Shown piece by piece: positions 43,043 through 52,376 of a stretch of 64,000 nucleotides of DNA. Position numbers and translations under genes: made by a program. The notes under the pieces were generated by a model that worked only from the letters and a program-made list of their open reading frames with translations, searched no databases and was not told where the DNA came from. The DNA comes from Bacillus norwichensis (GTDB lineage: Bacteria > Bacillota > Bacilli > Bacillales > Bacillaceae_C). Location: contig NZ_JACSPV010000008.1 of the NCBI RefSeq assembly GCF_014836955.1, positions 14,783-78,782 of the forward strand. The letters run 5' to 3'. The stretch's first letter is position 1. Each line of letters opens with the position of its first letter.

Positions 43043-45010
43043 ATGGTGAGACAAAGGAATGTGAATTTATTTAGTAGATATTACATCTTCATTATATTAT
43101 TGCTGTCTGTACTCTTAATTATGGCCCTTTTTATTTTTGATGGGAATAAAAAAGAACAAAAGGCCGTCCCAACATCAATTAGTCTCAACAAAGCCCATTA
43201 TGAATTGATAATGAAAGAAAGGGAAATTATTTTTGCAACGGCTGTGTATTCTGATGGTTCCAAAAAAAATATATCAAAACTTGGAACTTATACTACCACT
43301 AATGAAAAAGTAGTTACTGTCGATTCTTCCGGTGCCATCACAGGTACTGGTCTGGGAGCAGCAAAGGTAAGTGTTTTTTTTGAAGGACTGACGGAAACTT
43401 TTTCAGTATCAGTCTCTGAAAAAAGGCTCTCGGTCAATGTAAAAGATTACGGAGCATATGGTGACGGAATCCATGACGATACAAGTTCGTTTCAGCAAGC
43501 AATTGATCATTTGGCAGCCAAAGGTGGGGGAGATATTTTTATTCCTTACGGGACATATATTTTAAAGCCCATTTTCCTTAAGCCCAAAATAAACCTAGTC
43601 GGTCAAAGTCGAGACCAGGTTATATTGAAGTTGTCGGACAGAGCAAACGACGAATATACCCGTTTAATCACAATGAATAATGATACTAAAGTTCAATCCA
43701 TTACTTGTGATGGCAATTATCAAAAGCATCCAAATGGCACAGAACATATGCATTGTATATTTGCTTTTGATAAAAATAATCTTGTGATTGAAAACAATCG
43801 ACTGATGAATGCGGTTGGAGACGGTATTTCAATATCAGGTTCCAAAGAAACAAGCAATTACGTAACTGTGTCTAATAACATCATCCTTGAGAATCAGCGG
43901 TCGCAACTTGTAATAGAGCAGACGAATCATCTGTTTATCTATAACAATAAAATAACATCCAAGACTGGTCGGCCAGCCATCCATTTTGAACCATGGGAAG
44001 AAATTCAACTTTTTGATGCAGTGATCACTGGCAATAACATTAGCACCAACTCGAGTGAATATTGTGTATTATTGGCTGGCTCCGATTCAGGAACGGCTCG
44101 CAAGGGTCACTCGGGTTATTTTTTTCATGGTGTTGTTTTTGCAGACAATGTCGTCGAGGGCCCTGAATGCTCAATGCTTGTGATGGATACATCTGGTGCA
44201 GAGATTTATAATAACGAGCTATTTGTATCTGACATATTTGTTTGGAGAAGAAACAAAGATTTATCTATTTATAGCAATCTTATAAAAGGAGAAAGTGGGA
44301 TTCAGATTGAGGGGGGCGATAACGGCCGATTAATTTCAACAGGAACTCGCATATTTGACAATACGATTAGTTCGGCTGCTGATGGAATAAACATTACAGC
44401 TGGAGCGGAAAGAACTTTTATTTCTAGTAATAAATTTAATGGAATAGGTAAGGGGAACGGAGTGTATTTATTCGCTTCCGATTCTATTGTTGATACAACA
44501 ATATCAAATAATATATTTTTAAATTTTTTGGATGGTGTTAAAACCTCCAGTACAAAGAATGAAGCAACGGCAGAGCTGACTGTCGATTCTAACACTTTTG
44601 AGACCAACAGCGGATACGCATTATTGCTGCAGGGGGAGAATTTCAATATAAAGATGGTTAGTAATCAGATCAAGGATACCTCGGGTGTATTTATTTTAAT
44701 AGAGCCACACATGTCAATAAATAATGTTTTGATCAAGGATAATGTAATAACTGGGGGAAAAAGAGGAATATACCAGAGCGATAATGGAAAAGGTTCCTTG
44801 AAAGACCTAACCATTTCAAATAATTTTATCAAACATACAACAGGTGAAACGAACGACTCTTCTATGGAGGCAGTCATTGAATTATCCAGTGAATCTATGT
44901 TGGTGAAGGATGTAGTGATAAAAGGAAACTTGTTAATTGGTAATAAAGTGAACGAAATCAGGGTTCCAAAATCATTAATAGGATCAGTTGAAGAAAATAA
45001 GTTTAATTAG
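43043..45010 (+). CDS. Membrane-anchored beta-helix protein with BIG2-like domain
   Basis: A 655-residue protein. The N-terminal signal anchor is YYIFIILLLSVLLIMALFIF (about 15-35). A bacterial Ig-like (BIG2) domain follows (about 45-130: SISLNKAHYEL, TYTTTNEKVVTVD, AITGTGLGAAKVSV). A right-handed beta-helix follows with a pectate-lyase-3-type entry (VKDYGAYGDGIHDDTSSFQQ then AIPYGTYIL-like) and many NNxI/SNNxI turns. It may be a polysaccharide lyase, epimerase or binding protein acting on the nascent polymer. Start uncertain: ATG 43043, GTG 43016 or GTG 43046. Confidence 0.82.
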   Translation: MVRQRNVNLFSRYYIFIILLLSVLLIMALFIFDGNKKEQKAVPTSISLNKAHYELIMKEREIIFATAVYSDGSKKNISKLGTYTTTNEKVVTVDSSGAITGTGLGAAKVSVFFEGLTETFSVSVSEKRLSVNVKDYGAYGDGIHDDTSSFQQAIDHLAAKGGGDIFIPYGTYILKPIFLKPKINLVGQSRDQVILKLSDRANDEYTRLITMNNDTKVQSITCDGNYQKHPNGTEHMHCIFAFDKNNLVIENNRLMNAVGDGISISGSKETSNYVTVSNNIILENQRSQLVIEQTNHLFIYNNKITSKTGRPAIHFEPWEEIQLFDAVITGNNISTNSSEYCVLLAGSDSGTARKGHSGYFFHGVVFADNVVEGPECSMLVMDTSGAEIYNNELFVSDIFVWRRNKDLSIYSNLIKGESGIQIEGGDNGRLISTGTRIFDNTISSAADGINITAGAERTFISSNKFNGIGKGNGVYLFASDSIVDTTISNNIFLNFLDGVKTSSTKNEATAELTVDSNTFETNSGYALLLQGENFNIKMVSNQIKDTSGVFILIEPHMSINNVLIKDNVITGGKRGIYQSDNGKGSLKDLTISNNFIKHTTGETNDSSMEAVIELSSESMLVKDVVIKGNLLIGNKVNEIRVPKSLIGSVEENKFN

Positions 45011-45011
45011 T

Positions 45012-45046
45012 GTGCTTCAGCATATTATTGTCTGAAGCACTTTTTA
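45012..45046 (+). terminator. Internal terminator within the eps operon
   Basis: GTGCTTCAG (45012-45020, after the stop at 45008-45010) pairs with CTGAAGCAC (45032-45040), followed by TTTTT. It lies between the beta-helix gene and galE, so distal genes need read-through or another promoter. Confidence 0.88.
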
Positions 45047-45062
45047 TGTGAGGATGTGGCCA

Positions 45063-46133
45063 ATGAAAATATTAGTGACAGGCGGAGCAGGATATATTGG
45101 CAGTCATACTTGTGTGGAATTGCTGAATGCTGGTTATGAGATCATAGTAGTAGATAATTTATCAAACAGCAAACAGGAGTCATTGAAGAGGGTTCGTCAA
45201 ATTACAGGAAAGTCTTTGAGCTTTTATAAAGCAGATATATTGGATAGCACTGCTTTAAATGAAATTTTCATAGAAAATAAGATTGAGGCTGTTATTCATT
45301 TTGCAGGATTCAAGGCTGTTGGAGAGTCGGTGAATTTTCCACTTGCCTACTATCATAATAATGTAACTGGAACGATGCGTTTGTGTGAGGCGATGACAAA
45401 GCATGGAGTAAAAAGAATGGTGTTCAGTTCTTCGGCTACGGTATATGGCAATCCTGTTTCTGTACCCATATCCGAAGACGATCCAGTAGGGGCAACAAAT
45501 CCGTACGGACGTACTAAGCAGATTATCGAGAACATGCTCGGTGACTTGCAAGTATCTGATCCGGAATGGAATGTTGCCCTTTTGCGTTACTTCAACCCGA
45601 TTGGGGCTCATGAGAGCGGACTGATTGGGGAGGATCCGAATGGGATTCCCAATAACTTGATCCCGTATATTTCGCAGGTGGCCATTGGAAAGCTGAATGA
45701 ACTGAAAGTATTTGGAAAAGATTATCAAACTAAAGACGGGACGGGTGTCAGGGATTATATTCATGTGGTCGATTTGGCTGCCGGGCATGTCAAAGCACTT
45801 GAAAAATTGTTGGGATCAACAGGGATTCAAACATATAATCTTGGAACTGGAAAGGGGCACAGTGTACTGGACATGGTTGGTGCGTTTGAGAAGGCAGCTG
45901 GAAAGAAAATCCCATGCTGTTTTGTAGAGCGGCGACCTGGGGATATCGATATTAGTTATGCAAATCCAGCAAAAGCACAAAGAGAGCTTGGTTGGAGAGC
46001 TTCAAAAGGAATTATTGAAATGTGCGAAGATACATGGAGATGGCAGTCTTATAATCCAGAGGGATATATTACGCATAAACTTCATTACATTACGAGTGCA
46101 AATACGGTGGTGAATTATGAAGAGAGCCTTTGA
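45063..46133 (+). CDS. galE: UDP-glucose 4-epimerase
   Basis: A 356-residue extended SDR. The NAD motif is [10 protein letters not shown] near residues 7-16. The catalytic serine is in [11 protein letters not shown] and the YxxxK in [25 protein letters not shown] is the substrate loop. It interconverts UDP-glucose and UDP-galactose for the exopolysaccharide. I choose ATG 45063 (MKILVTGG) with GAGGATG upstream. Its 3' end overlaps the priming transferase by 17 bp. Confidence 0.94.
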   Translation: MKILVTGGAGYIGSHTCVELLNAGYEIIVVDNLSNSKQESLKRVRQITGKSLSFYKADILDSTALNEIFIENKIEAVIHFAGFKAVGESVNFPLAYYHNNVTGTMRLCEAMTKHGVKRMVFSSSATVYGNPVSVPISEDDPVGATNPYGRTKQIIENMLGDLQVSDPEWNVALLRYFNPIGAHESGLIGEDPNGIPNNLIPYISQVAIGKLNELKVFGKDYQTKDGTGVRDYIHVVDLAAGHVKALEKLLGSTGIQTYNLGTGKGHSVLDMVGAFEKAAGKKIPCCFVERRPGDIDISYANPAKAQRELGWRASKGIIEMCEDTWRWQSYNPEGYITHKLHYITSANTVVNYEESL

Positions 46134-46731
46134 TTTAATTGTCTCTACAACCTGTTTTACTTTTTTCCTACCTTTAATAGTGTTAACGGCTTTGTTAATC
46201 AGAATGAAGCTAGGCAGTCCGGTTATTTTCAAACAGATGCGGCCGGGCTTGAATGGTGAACCATTCATGTTGTATAAGTTTCGGACGATGACAGATGAAA
46301 GAGATGAAGATGGAAATTTACTGCCTGAACATAAACGATTGAGTCTATTTGGCGAAGTGATTAGAAAGTTAAGTTTGGATGAGCTGCCGCAGCTGGTAAA
46401 TGTTATGAAGGGAGAGATGAGTTTAATAGGGCCGAGGCCATTACTGATGAAATACCTCCCGCTATATACTGAGGAACAGGCCCAACGGCATCTGGTCAAA
46501 CCAGGAATGACAGGGTGGGCTCAGGTAAATGGAAGGAATGCGATAACATGGGAAGAAAAGTTTGAGCTGGATATTTGGTATGTCAAGAATCAAAGCTTTT
46601 TTTTAGATTGTAAGATACTTTTACTAACGATTAAAAAGGTATTGAAATCTGAGGGGATTAACAATGGCAGCCATGTTACTATGCCAGACTTTGAAGGAGA
46701 TTGTGGAAATAAGAAACGAACTTCCTATTAA
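46117..46731 (+). CDS. Priming sugar-phosphate transferase (EpsL-like)
   Basis: A 204-residue monotopic phosphoglycosyl transferase that moves a sugar phosphate onto undecaprenyl phosphate and starts the repeat unit. One N-terminal helix ([20 protein letters not shown]) is followed by the catalytic [32 protein letters not shown] and SLIGPRPLL with [13 protein letters not shown]. It matches EpsL/PglC size. Its donor is probably the amino sugar made by EpsC and the aminotransferase. Confidence 0.93.
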   Translation: MKRAFDLIVSTTCFTFFLPLIVLTALLIRMKLGSPVIFKQMRPGLNGEPFMLYKFRTMTDERDEDGNLLPEHKRLSLFGEVIRKLSLDELPQLVNVMKGEMSLIGPRPLLMKYLPLYTEEQAQRHLVKPGMTGWAQVNGRNAITWEEKFELDIWYVKNQSFFLDCKILLLTIKKVLKSEGINNGSHVTMPDFEGDCGNKKRTSY

Positions 46732-46814
46732 TTTTGATTGATGCGTTAAAAGAACCATGCGGAAAAATTCAATAGAATGATTCTTTAATCAGCTTTGCGA
46801 GGTGGGAAAAAGTG

Positions 46815-47987
46815 ATGAATAAAAAAGAGACTGTTTATCTTTCACCGCCACATATGAGTGGAAATGAACAGAAATATATACAAGATGCTTTTGATTCGAA
46901 CTGGATTGCACCATTGGGACCGAATGTGGATCAGTTTGAAAAGGAGGTTGCATCCTCAGTAGGGGTGAAAGGTGCTGTTGCTGTCAATTCAGGAACTGCG
47001 GCAATTCATTTGGCTTTACGGCTTCTGGGCGTTGGCCCCGGAGATACTGTACTTTGCTCAACGCTTACTTTTGTAGCCAGCGCTAATCCCATCTTGTATC
47101 TAGGGGCAAAGCCAGTATTTATTGATTCTGAACCGGATACATGGAACATGTCACCACAAGCATTAGAAAGGGCCTTAAAAGATGCGAAGGCGGATAGTGC
47201 ACTCCCGAAAGCGATTCTAGTTGTCCATCTCTACGGTCAAATTTCAAAGATGGATGAAATCTTAAATATATGCAACAAGTTTTCAGTGCCAGTCATAGAA
47301 GATGCAGCGGAGTCTCTTGGTTCTACTTATAAAGGTAGAGCGGGCGGCACGATGGGAGAATTCGGAATCTACTCATTTAACGGAAATAAAATCATCACAA
47401 CATCTGGAGGGGGGATGCTCGTTTCGAACAATCAGCATGCCTTAGATAAAGCCAGGTTTTGGGCAACGCAGGCAAAAGATAATGCTGACCATTATGAGCA
47501 TAGTGAAATAGGCTTTAACTATAGGATGAGTAATATTCTGGCTGGCATTGGAAGGGCCCAATTAGAGGTGCTTGAACATAGAGTTCAGTCAAGAAGATTG
47601 ATTTTCAATCAATATAAATTTTATTTATCAGGATTGCCCGGGATCACCTTCATGAGTGAGCTGGAAAACTCCTTTTCGAATCGATGGCTGACATCATTAT
47701 TGATAGATGAGAGTCAGGGAGTTTCAAAGTGTGACTTGTTGAATTTTTTACATGAAGCCAATATAGAGGCAAGACATGTTTGGAAGCCTCTCCATTTACA
47801 GCCTCTATTTAAAGGGACTGCCTACTACCCTCATAATGAAGACGAACATGTAGCGGTAGAGTTATTTGAAAAAGGTATTTGTCTTCCTTCTGGTTCTGGG
47901 ATGACTAAAGGACAGCAAGCGAAAGTGATTAATAGAATTTTGGACTTCTTTTCCATAAATGACATTTGCAAGGGTGAAATCATTTAA
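46815..47987 (+). CDS. Pyridoxal-phosphate aminotransferase (EpsN/DegT type)
   Basis: A 390-residue DegT/DnrJ/EryC1/StrS aminotransferase that puts an amino group at C4 of the 4-keto sugar. NSGTAAIHLALRLLGV binds PLP phosphate, PVIEDAAES gives the aspartate, and SFNGNKIITTSGGGM carries the Schiff-base lysine. ATG 46815 is 8 nt after AGGTGGG; a GTG lies one codon earlier. No acetyltransferase gene of the EpsM type is next to it, unlike in B. subtilis. Its stop TAATG overlaps the next small ORF. Confidence 0.93.
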   Translation: MNKKETVYLSPPHMSGNEQKYIQDAFDSNWIAPLGPNVDQFEKEVASSVGVKGAVAVNSGTAAIHLALRLLGVGPGDTVLCSTLTFVASANPILYLGAKPVFIDSEPDTWNMSPQALERALKDAKADSALPKAILVVHLYGQISKMDEILNICNKFSVPVIEDAAESLGSTYKGRAGGTMGEFGIYSFNGNKIITTSGGGMLVSNNQHALDKARFWATQAKDNADHYEHSEIGFNYRMSNILAGIGRAQLEVLEHRVQSRRLIFNQYKFYLSGLPGITFMSELENSFSNRWLTSLLIDESQGVSKCDLLNFLHEANIEARHVWKPLHLQPLFKGTAYYPHNEDEHVAVELFEKGICLPSGSGMTKGQQAKVINRILDFFSINDICKGEII

Positions 47988-48115
47988 TGACGCAGAGTGA
48001 GCTATATCAACTTTTACTGTATACGCAAAAAAGAGTTAAACAAGCAGAAGAGTTGGGATTAAAGGAACTAATCAATGAAGTTATTCGAAGGATTGAATCT
48101 AAACTTGGTCATTGA
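47987..48115 (+). CDS. Small helical ORF, 42 aa
   Basis: An ATG overlapping the aminotransferase stop (TAATG) opens MTQSELYQLLLYTQKRVKQA followed by a basic helical tail ending in RRIESKLGH. It is wholly helical with regular L/I spacing, and AAGGGTG lies 11 nt upstream. Position and coupling suggest a real small protein. I do not recognise it. It does not look like an acyl carrier protein (no DSL) or clearly like SinI. Confidence 0.5.
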   Translation: MTQSELYQLLLYTQKRVKQAEELGLKELINEVIRRIESKLGH

Positions 48116-48140
48116 TCATTTTCTTAGATGAAAAGGGGAT

Positions 48141-49076
48141 ATGAAAGTGAGTGCTGCTCAAAAGACCGCCTTTATTTTACAAATACACAAAAATCCTGGG
48201 CAAGTAAACAAGTTTATTCATCAGCTGATTTCGAATGATCAGGCAGATGTGTATATCCATATTGATAAAAGGAACGATCAAATTGGCAGTAAATTGATAA
48301 AAAATAAAAATGTAAAAGTATTAGACAAGGCGATTGTATGTGAATGGGGCGATATTAGTCAAGTTGATACGACTCTTCTATTGATAAGAGAAGTTTTAGC
48401 TGCGCAGAAGGATTATGATTTCATATGTTTGAGAAGCGGTCAGGACCTGTTGGTCAAGAATGGGTTTAAGGAGGCATTGGAAAGGAACAAAAAAAACATT
48501 TATATGACTTTGAGAAAAGTAGATAAAAAAAATTCAGGTTTGATGAAGATACATTGGCCCAAGGTCACACGAAGAAGGTATACATCATTTCACCCTGTTC
48601 GAGTATATAGGAGCATTGTCCAAAGCTTGTACCGGAAGGGGCTCAACTTATTTCCAAACAAAAATGAGTGGCCAGAAGATTATCAACTGTATAATGGAGC
48701 GCAATGGTTTTCTATGCCGTTGGAAGTAGCTCAATATATGATCGATTTTATGGATGCAAACCCTTGGTATTACCAATATTTTGAGAATACATTATGTCCA
48801 GATGAATGGTTCTTTCATACACTCATTATGAATTCCCATTACAGGGAAAAGGTAGTCAATGAGAATTTTATGTATGTCAATTGGGGCAATACCATTCAAA
48901 CGCGCAACTCCCCTCTTTATTTAAAAGAAGAGGATATAGAGTCAATTGAGAAATCAGGTCAATATTTTGCCCGGAAATTTGATGAGGATATCGACTGTTC
49001 AGTGGTAGATTATTTCGCGCATAAGGTCAGTGTTGGAACCATCAATTATGACAAACAAGAACTACGTTCCGTTTGA
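48141..49076 (+). CDS. GT14-type (core-2/I-branching) N-acetylglucosaminyltransferase
   Basis: A 311-residue protein of the Branch family (PF02485). The start AFILQIHKNPGQVNKFIHQL and VYIHIDKRND give the family signature; FICLRSGQDLLVK is the donor loop. LYNGAQWFSMPLEVAQYMID and CPDEWFFHTLIMNS hold the catalytic Glu/Asp region. It probably adds a branch or side sugar. GTG 48147 fits the AAAAGGGG site better than ATG 48141, so the true start may be two codons later. Confidence 0.88.
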   Translation: MKVSAAQKTAFILQIHKNPGQVNKFIHQLISNDQADVYIHIDKRNDQIGSKLIKNKNVKVLDKAIVCEWGDISQVDTTLLLIREVLAAQKDYDFICLRSGQDLLVKNGFKEALERNKKNIYMTLRKVDKKNSGLMKIHWPKVTRRRYTSFHPVRVYRSIVQSLYRKGLNLFPNKNEWPEDYQLYNGAQWFSMPLEVAQYMIDFMDANPWYYQYFENTLCPDEWFFHTLIMNSHYREKVVNENFMYVNWGNTIQTRNSPLYLKEEDIESIEKSGQYFARKFDEDIDCSVVDYFAHKVSVGTINYDKQELRSV

Positions 49077-49096
49077 AGCATTGTTTAGGAGGAAAA

Positions 49097-49945
49097 ATGT
49101 TAACTTTTAATTATAAAATAGGATTTTTAAATGTTATGGAGCGGGTTGGAAAAGGAAGTGCTCCCAATTTAATGAAATCTAGAATGCAGGTTTCATTAAA
49201 TATGAGGCTCTTTACTTCAGATGAGGATTTAGATAATTTTGTTAAGCCTAAGGGATCAGTATGTTTATTACTCCCTAATTACTTAATTGATTTAAGGCAG
49301 TCTGAGGAAATAATTTTCAGTAATATGAGTCGGAGTACAAGAAGGAATATCAGAAAGGCTATTAATAATGAGGAGTTTATATTGACAGAGCTTGAGAATC
49401 CTACAGATGAAGAGATCGGAAAATTTAGTGAATTTTACAATGAGTTTGCAAAAGAAATCAATATAAAGAGATGCAATATAAGGAAGCTAAAAGCAATAAG
49501 GGATAAAGAGGCATTAGTGATTTCATATATCACGAATCAGGATCATCAAGTTCTTTGTGCACACGCCTATTTAATTAATACCAAGCAGGCATACGGGATT
49601 TATTCTGTATTGAGACGATATAAAAAGGGTGATTCCAAAAATGGCCAGATAATTGGCAGGGCCAATAAATATTTGGATTGGAAAAATATACAAAGTGCAA
49701 AAAAACGAGGGTGCAGTTGGTATAACTTTGGTGGAAAGATTTTCGGAGAAAATAATGAACAAGGAAGAAATGTCAATCAATATAAAAAATCTTTCGGATC
49801 TGTTAATGGCTATGATGTAAGAATATATAATGCGAATGGAATTCGTGGAAAGCTCTTTTTACTCATTTTACATTTTTACTATAAATGGAGACGAAAAGAA
49901 GAGTACGCTTTTACTTTTGAAACTGTGTCCAATTCACAGAAATAA
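49097..49945 (+). CDS. FemAB/GNAT-like acyltransferase
   Basis: A 282-residue protein. The central part SRSTRRNIRKAINNEEF resembles the FemAB/BioF2 acyl-transfer region, where arginines bind tRNA or CoA. EFYNEFAKEINIKRC, YGIYSVLRRYKKGDSKNG and YNFGGKIFGENNEQGRNVNQ (the typical DFGG-like end) support a GNAT fold. FemAB-type enzymes attach amino acids from aminoacyl-tRNA; others use acyl-CoA. ATG 49097 follows AGGAGG. In this locus it could acylate the amino sugar. Confidence 0.75.
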   Translation: MLTFNYKIGFLNVMERVGKGSAPNLMKSRMQVSLNMRLFTSDEDLDNFVKPKGSVCLLLPNYLIDLRQSEEIIFSNMSRSTRRNIRKAINNEEFILTELENPTDEEIGKFSEFYNEFAKEINIKRCNIRKLKAIRDKEALVISYITNQDHQVLCAHAYLINTKQAYGIYSVLRRYKKGDSKNGQIIGRANKYLDWKNIQSAKKRGCSWYNFGGKIFGENNEQGRNVNQYKKSFGSVNGYDVRIYNANGIRGKLFLLILHFYYKWRRKEEYAFTFETVSNSQK

Positions 49946-50016
49946 ACGTATTTCCTGAAAAAAAGAGACTGGTTGCTTCTGCGACTAGTTACGGAGAAAT
50001 TAATGGAGGGAAATTT

Positions 50017-51321
50017 GTGGAACGTTCAATTACAAGTACAGTAAGAAGCAGCCCGAGATTGGAACATGAATTGTTAGACTATGACGGTATTCAGAAACTA
50101 GAGGATGAACTTGGCTCTTCCTTTTATGTGTTAGACGTTAACAAGCTAAAAGAGAATTACAGAAAAATAGATGAGGCTTTTAGAAGCAGATATAAAAATT
50201 TGATTATTGGCTATTCCTATAAGACAAATTATTTACCGCATTTGTGCAAGGAATTATCTAGGTTAGGAGCATACGCTGAGGTCGTTTCACGCCTGGAGTA
50301 CGATTTGGCGCTGAAAATAGGTGAGGATCCAACACGGATTATTTTCAACGGCCCCTTAAAAAATATAGATGATATCTATTTTGCCTTGAGCAATAAGAGT
50401 ATTCTCAATATCGACTCCTTGTATGAAATCGACTTTGTAAAGAGCTTCGCAGCTAGGAACCCCGAAATCGAGGTGCCGATTGGGTTAAGGGTTAACTTTG
50501 ATATTTCTCAAAATGGTGTCAGTGAACTTCAGGAAGGCTATAAATACAGCAGGTTCGGAATTTGTGTCGACAATGGGAACTTGGAATATGCTTTATCAGA
50601 ATTAAGAGAGCAAGAAAATATTCGAATAATAGGGTTACATGGGCACTTTTCTACGAAAGACAGGAGCATAGAATCTTATAAAATTATTACCCAGAACCTT
50701 TGCAAACTGGCTAAAGAAAATATTTTGGACAGTCTGGAGTATATTGACATCGGCGGAGGGATATACGGAGAATTGCCAAAACCTTATGACCTATTCGTTC
50801 CGACATTTGACGATTATGCGGAAACAATCTGCGGAATTATGAATAAAGAATTCAAGGATGTTGATAAGAAGCCTTTTTTGATATTGGAGCCAGGAGTAGC
50901 GATGGTTGCCAATGTTTTTTTATTTATTGCAAAAGTGATCGAAAGCAAAAAAATCAGGAATGACTATTTTGTGCTGGTGGACGGTAGTGTCCATAACGTA
51001 AAACCAACCCTGCATAAAAATAATCTTCCGATGAGGATTATAAGAAGAAAGCATGATTGCAGTAGGGGGAAGAAAACTTTTAATATCGTGGGATACACAT
51101 GTATGGAGAAGGATTATCTTGCTTCTGAAATCAAAGACAGGCTGCCAATGGAAGACGACTATATAATTTTTGAAAATGTCGGAGCCTATACAATTGTTTT
51201 TAATCCTCCTTTTATTAAAGAACGCCCTGGAATAGTAGCCATGGATAATAGAAAAGTCGTTGTCGCACGGAAAAAAGAGACGATTAGGCAGTTTTTCAAT
51301 GAAGAAATATATGTTTTCTAA
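50017..51321 (+). CDS. PLP-dependent amino-acid decarboxylase (alanine-racemase fold)
   Basis: A 434-residue fold-type III enzyme related to diaminopimelate/ornithine decarboxylases. The PLP lysine is in IGYSYKTNYLP (near 69) and the glycine phosphate motif is DIGGGIYGE. Catalytic Cys and acids are in YTCMEKDYLAS and ENVGAYTIVF. The usual EPGR is here EPGVAMV, so the arginine of DapDC/ODC is missing and the substrate should differ. GTG follows GGAGGGAAATTT. Next gene is an ATP-grasp ligase. Confidence 0.86.
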   Translation: MERSITSTVRSSPRLEHELLDYDGIQKLEDELGSSFYVLDVNKLKENYRKIDEAFRSRYKNLIIGYSYKTNYLPHLCKELSRLGAYAEVVSRLEYDLALKIGEDPTRIIFNGPLKNIDDIYFALSNKSILNIDSLYEIDFVKSFAARNPEIEVPIGLRVNFDISQNGVSELQEGYKYSRFGICVDNGNLEYALSELREQENIRIIGLHGHFSTKDRSIESYKIITQNLCKLAKENILDSLEYIDIGGGIYGELPKPYDLFVPTFDDYAETICGIMNKEFKDVDKKPFLILEPGVAMVANVFLFIAKVIESKKIRNDYFVLVDGSVHNVKPTLHKNNLPMRIIRRKHDCSRGKKTFNIVGYTCMEKDYLASEIKDRLPMEDDYIIFENVGAYTIVFNPPFIKERPGIVAMDNRKVVVARKKETIRQFFNEEIYVF

Positions 51322-51343
51322 AAACGTTTGAAGGGGGATGTTT

Positions 51344-52300
51344 ATGAATATATTAATTTGCAGTGTTGGGCGCAGGGTGAAGCTGATTCAATATTTTAAA
51401 GAGGAGCTTTATAAAATTGGCGGAAAAGTAGTTGCTGCAGACTGTGATCAGACTGCAGCGGCCTTATATCACGCTGATATATTTGAGATTGTACCTCGTA
51501 TAGACCATCCCGATTATATTCCATATTTAAAAAAACTGTGCAAGAAATATCACATCAAGGGCATTTTGTCATTGATAGATCCTGAATTATCTTTATTAGC
51601 CAGTGTTAAAGAACAGTTTGAAAATGATGGCATAAAAATTATAGTCCCTGAAAAAAGAGTGGTTGATATTTGCTATGACAAGTATCGGACCTACCAATTT
51701 TTACGGGCAAATGGTATAGCTCCGGTTCCAACCTATATTAATATGAATGATGTTCTAAAAGACATAGACAGCAAAAAAATCCATTTTCCTATCATCGTTA
51801 AGCCTAGAAATGGCAGTGCCAGTATCGGAATACATCTAGTGAATTGTATAAAAGAAATGGAGCCTTTCAAGACAGGACAGCAGGAATATATTTTTCAGCC
51901 TTATATGGATGGGGAGGAATTTGGTGCTGATTGTTATATAGATTTACTTTCAAAGGAAACCACTAATGTTTTTCTCAAAAGAAAGATTAATATGAGAGCC
52001 GGTGAAACTGATAAATCCATAGCTGTCAAAGATCCCATACTAAAGCAAGTGATTGAAAAGCTAATTGAAGCTTTACAGCCTTTGGGCCCTATAGATATTG
52101 ACTGTTTTAAAACGGAAGCCGGGTATGCTGTATCAGAAATCAATCCAAGGTTCGGAGGAGGATACCTGCACGCCCACGAAATGGGGCAGAATTTCGTTAA
52201 TAATATTATCAATAATATTCGGGGAGAAGCCAATATTCCGGCAGGCGATTATACAGAGGGAAGTACCATGGTCAAATATGATCATGTGATGGTTATCTAA
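51344..52300 (+). CDS. ATP-grasp ligase
   Basis: A 318-residue carbamoyl-phosphate-synthase-like ATP-grasp protein. The N-terminal Rossmann-like lobe starts NILICSVGRRVKLIQYF; the ATP loop is FPIIVKPRNGSASIGIH; DGEEFGADCYIDL and PIDIDCFKTEAGYAVSEINP with RFGGGY supply the Mg-ATP ligands. Such enzymes form amide or thioester bonds with amino acids. It starts 22 bp after the decarboxylase. ATG 51344 follows AAGGGGGATG; an ATG two codons earlier is closer to the site. Confidence 0.88.
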   Translation: MNILICSVGRRVKLIQYFKEELYKIGGKVVAADCDQTAAALYHADIFEIVPRIDHPDYIPYLKKLCKKYHIKGILSLIDPELSLLASVKEQFENDGIKIIVPEKRVVDICYDKYRTYQFLRANGIAPVPTYINMNDVLKDIDSKKIHFPIIVKPRNGSASIGIHLVNCIKEMEPFKTGQQEYIFQPYMDGEEFGADCYIDLLSKETTNVFLKRKINMRAGETDKSIAVKDPILKQVIEKLIEALQPLGPIDIDCFKTEAGYAVSEINPRFGGGYLHAHEMGQNFVNNIINNIRGEANIPAGDYTEGSTMVKYDHVMVI

Positions 52301-52376
52301 GTCATTATGCAAAATGACGGGAGAAGCTTGATCTTTCACTTCCGAAAAAATTTATAGAACGTTGAGGTATGAATCT

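Noticed and set aside
47987-48115. 42-aa ORF as a SinI or acyl carrier protein
   Set aside because: No DSL attachment serine and no clear match to SinI, so it is kept as an unknown small protein only.
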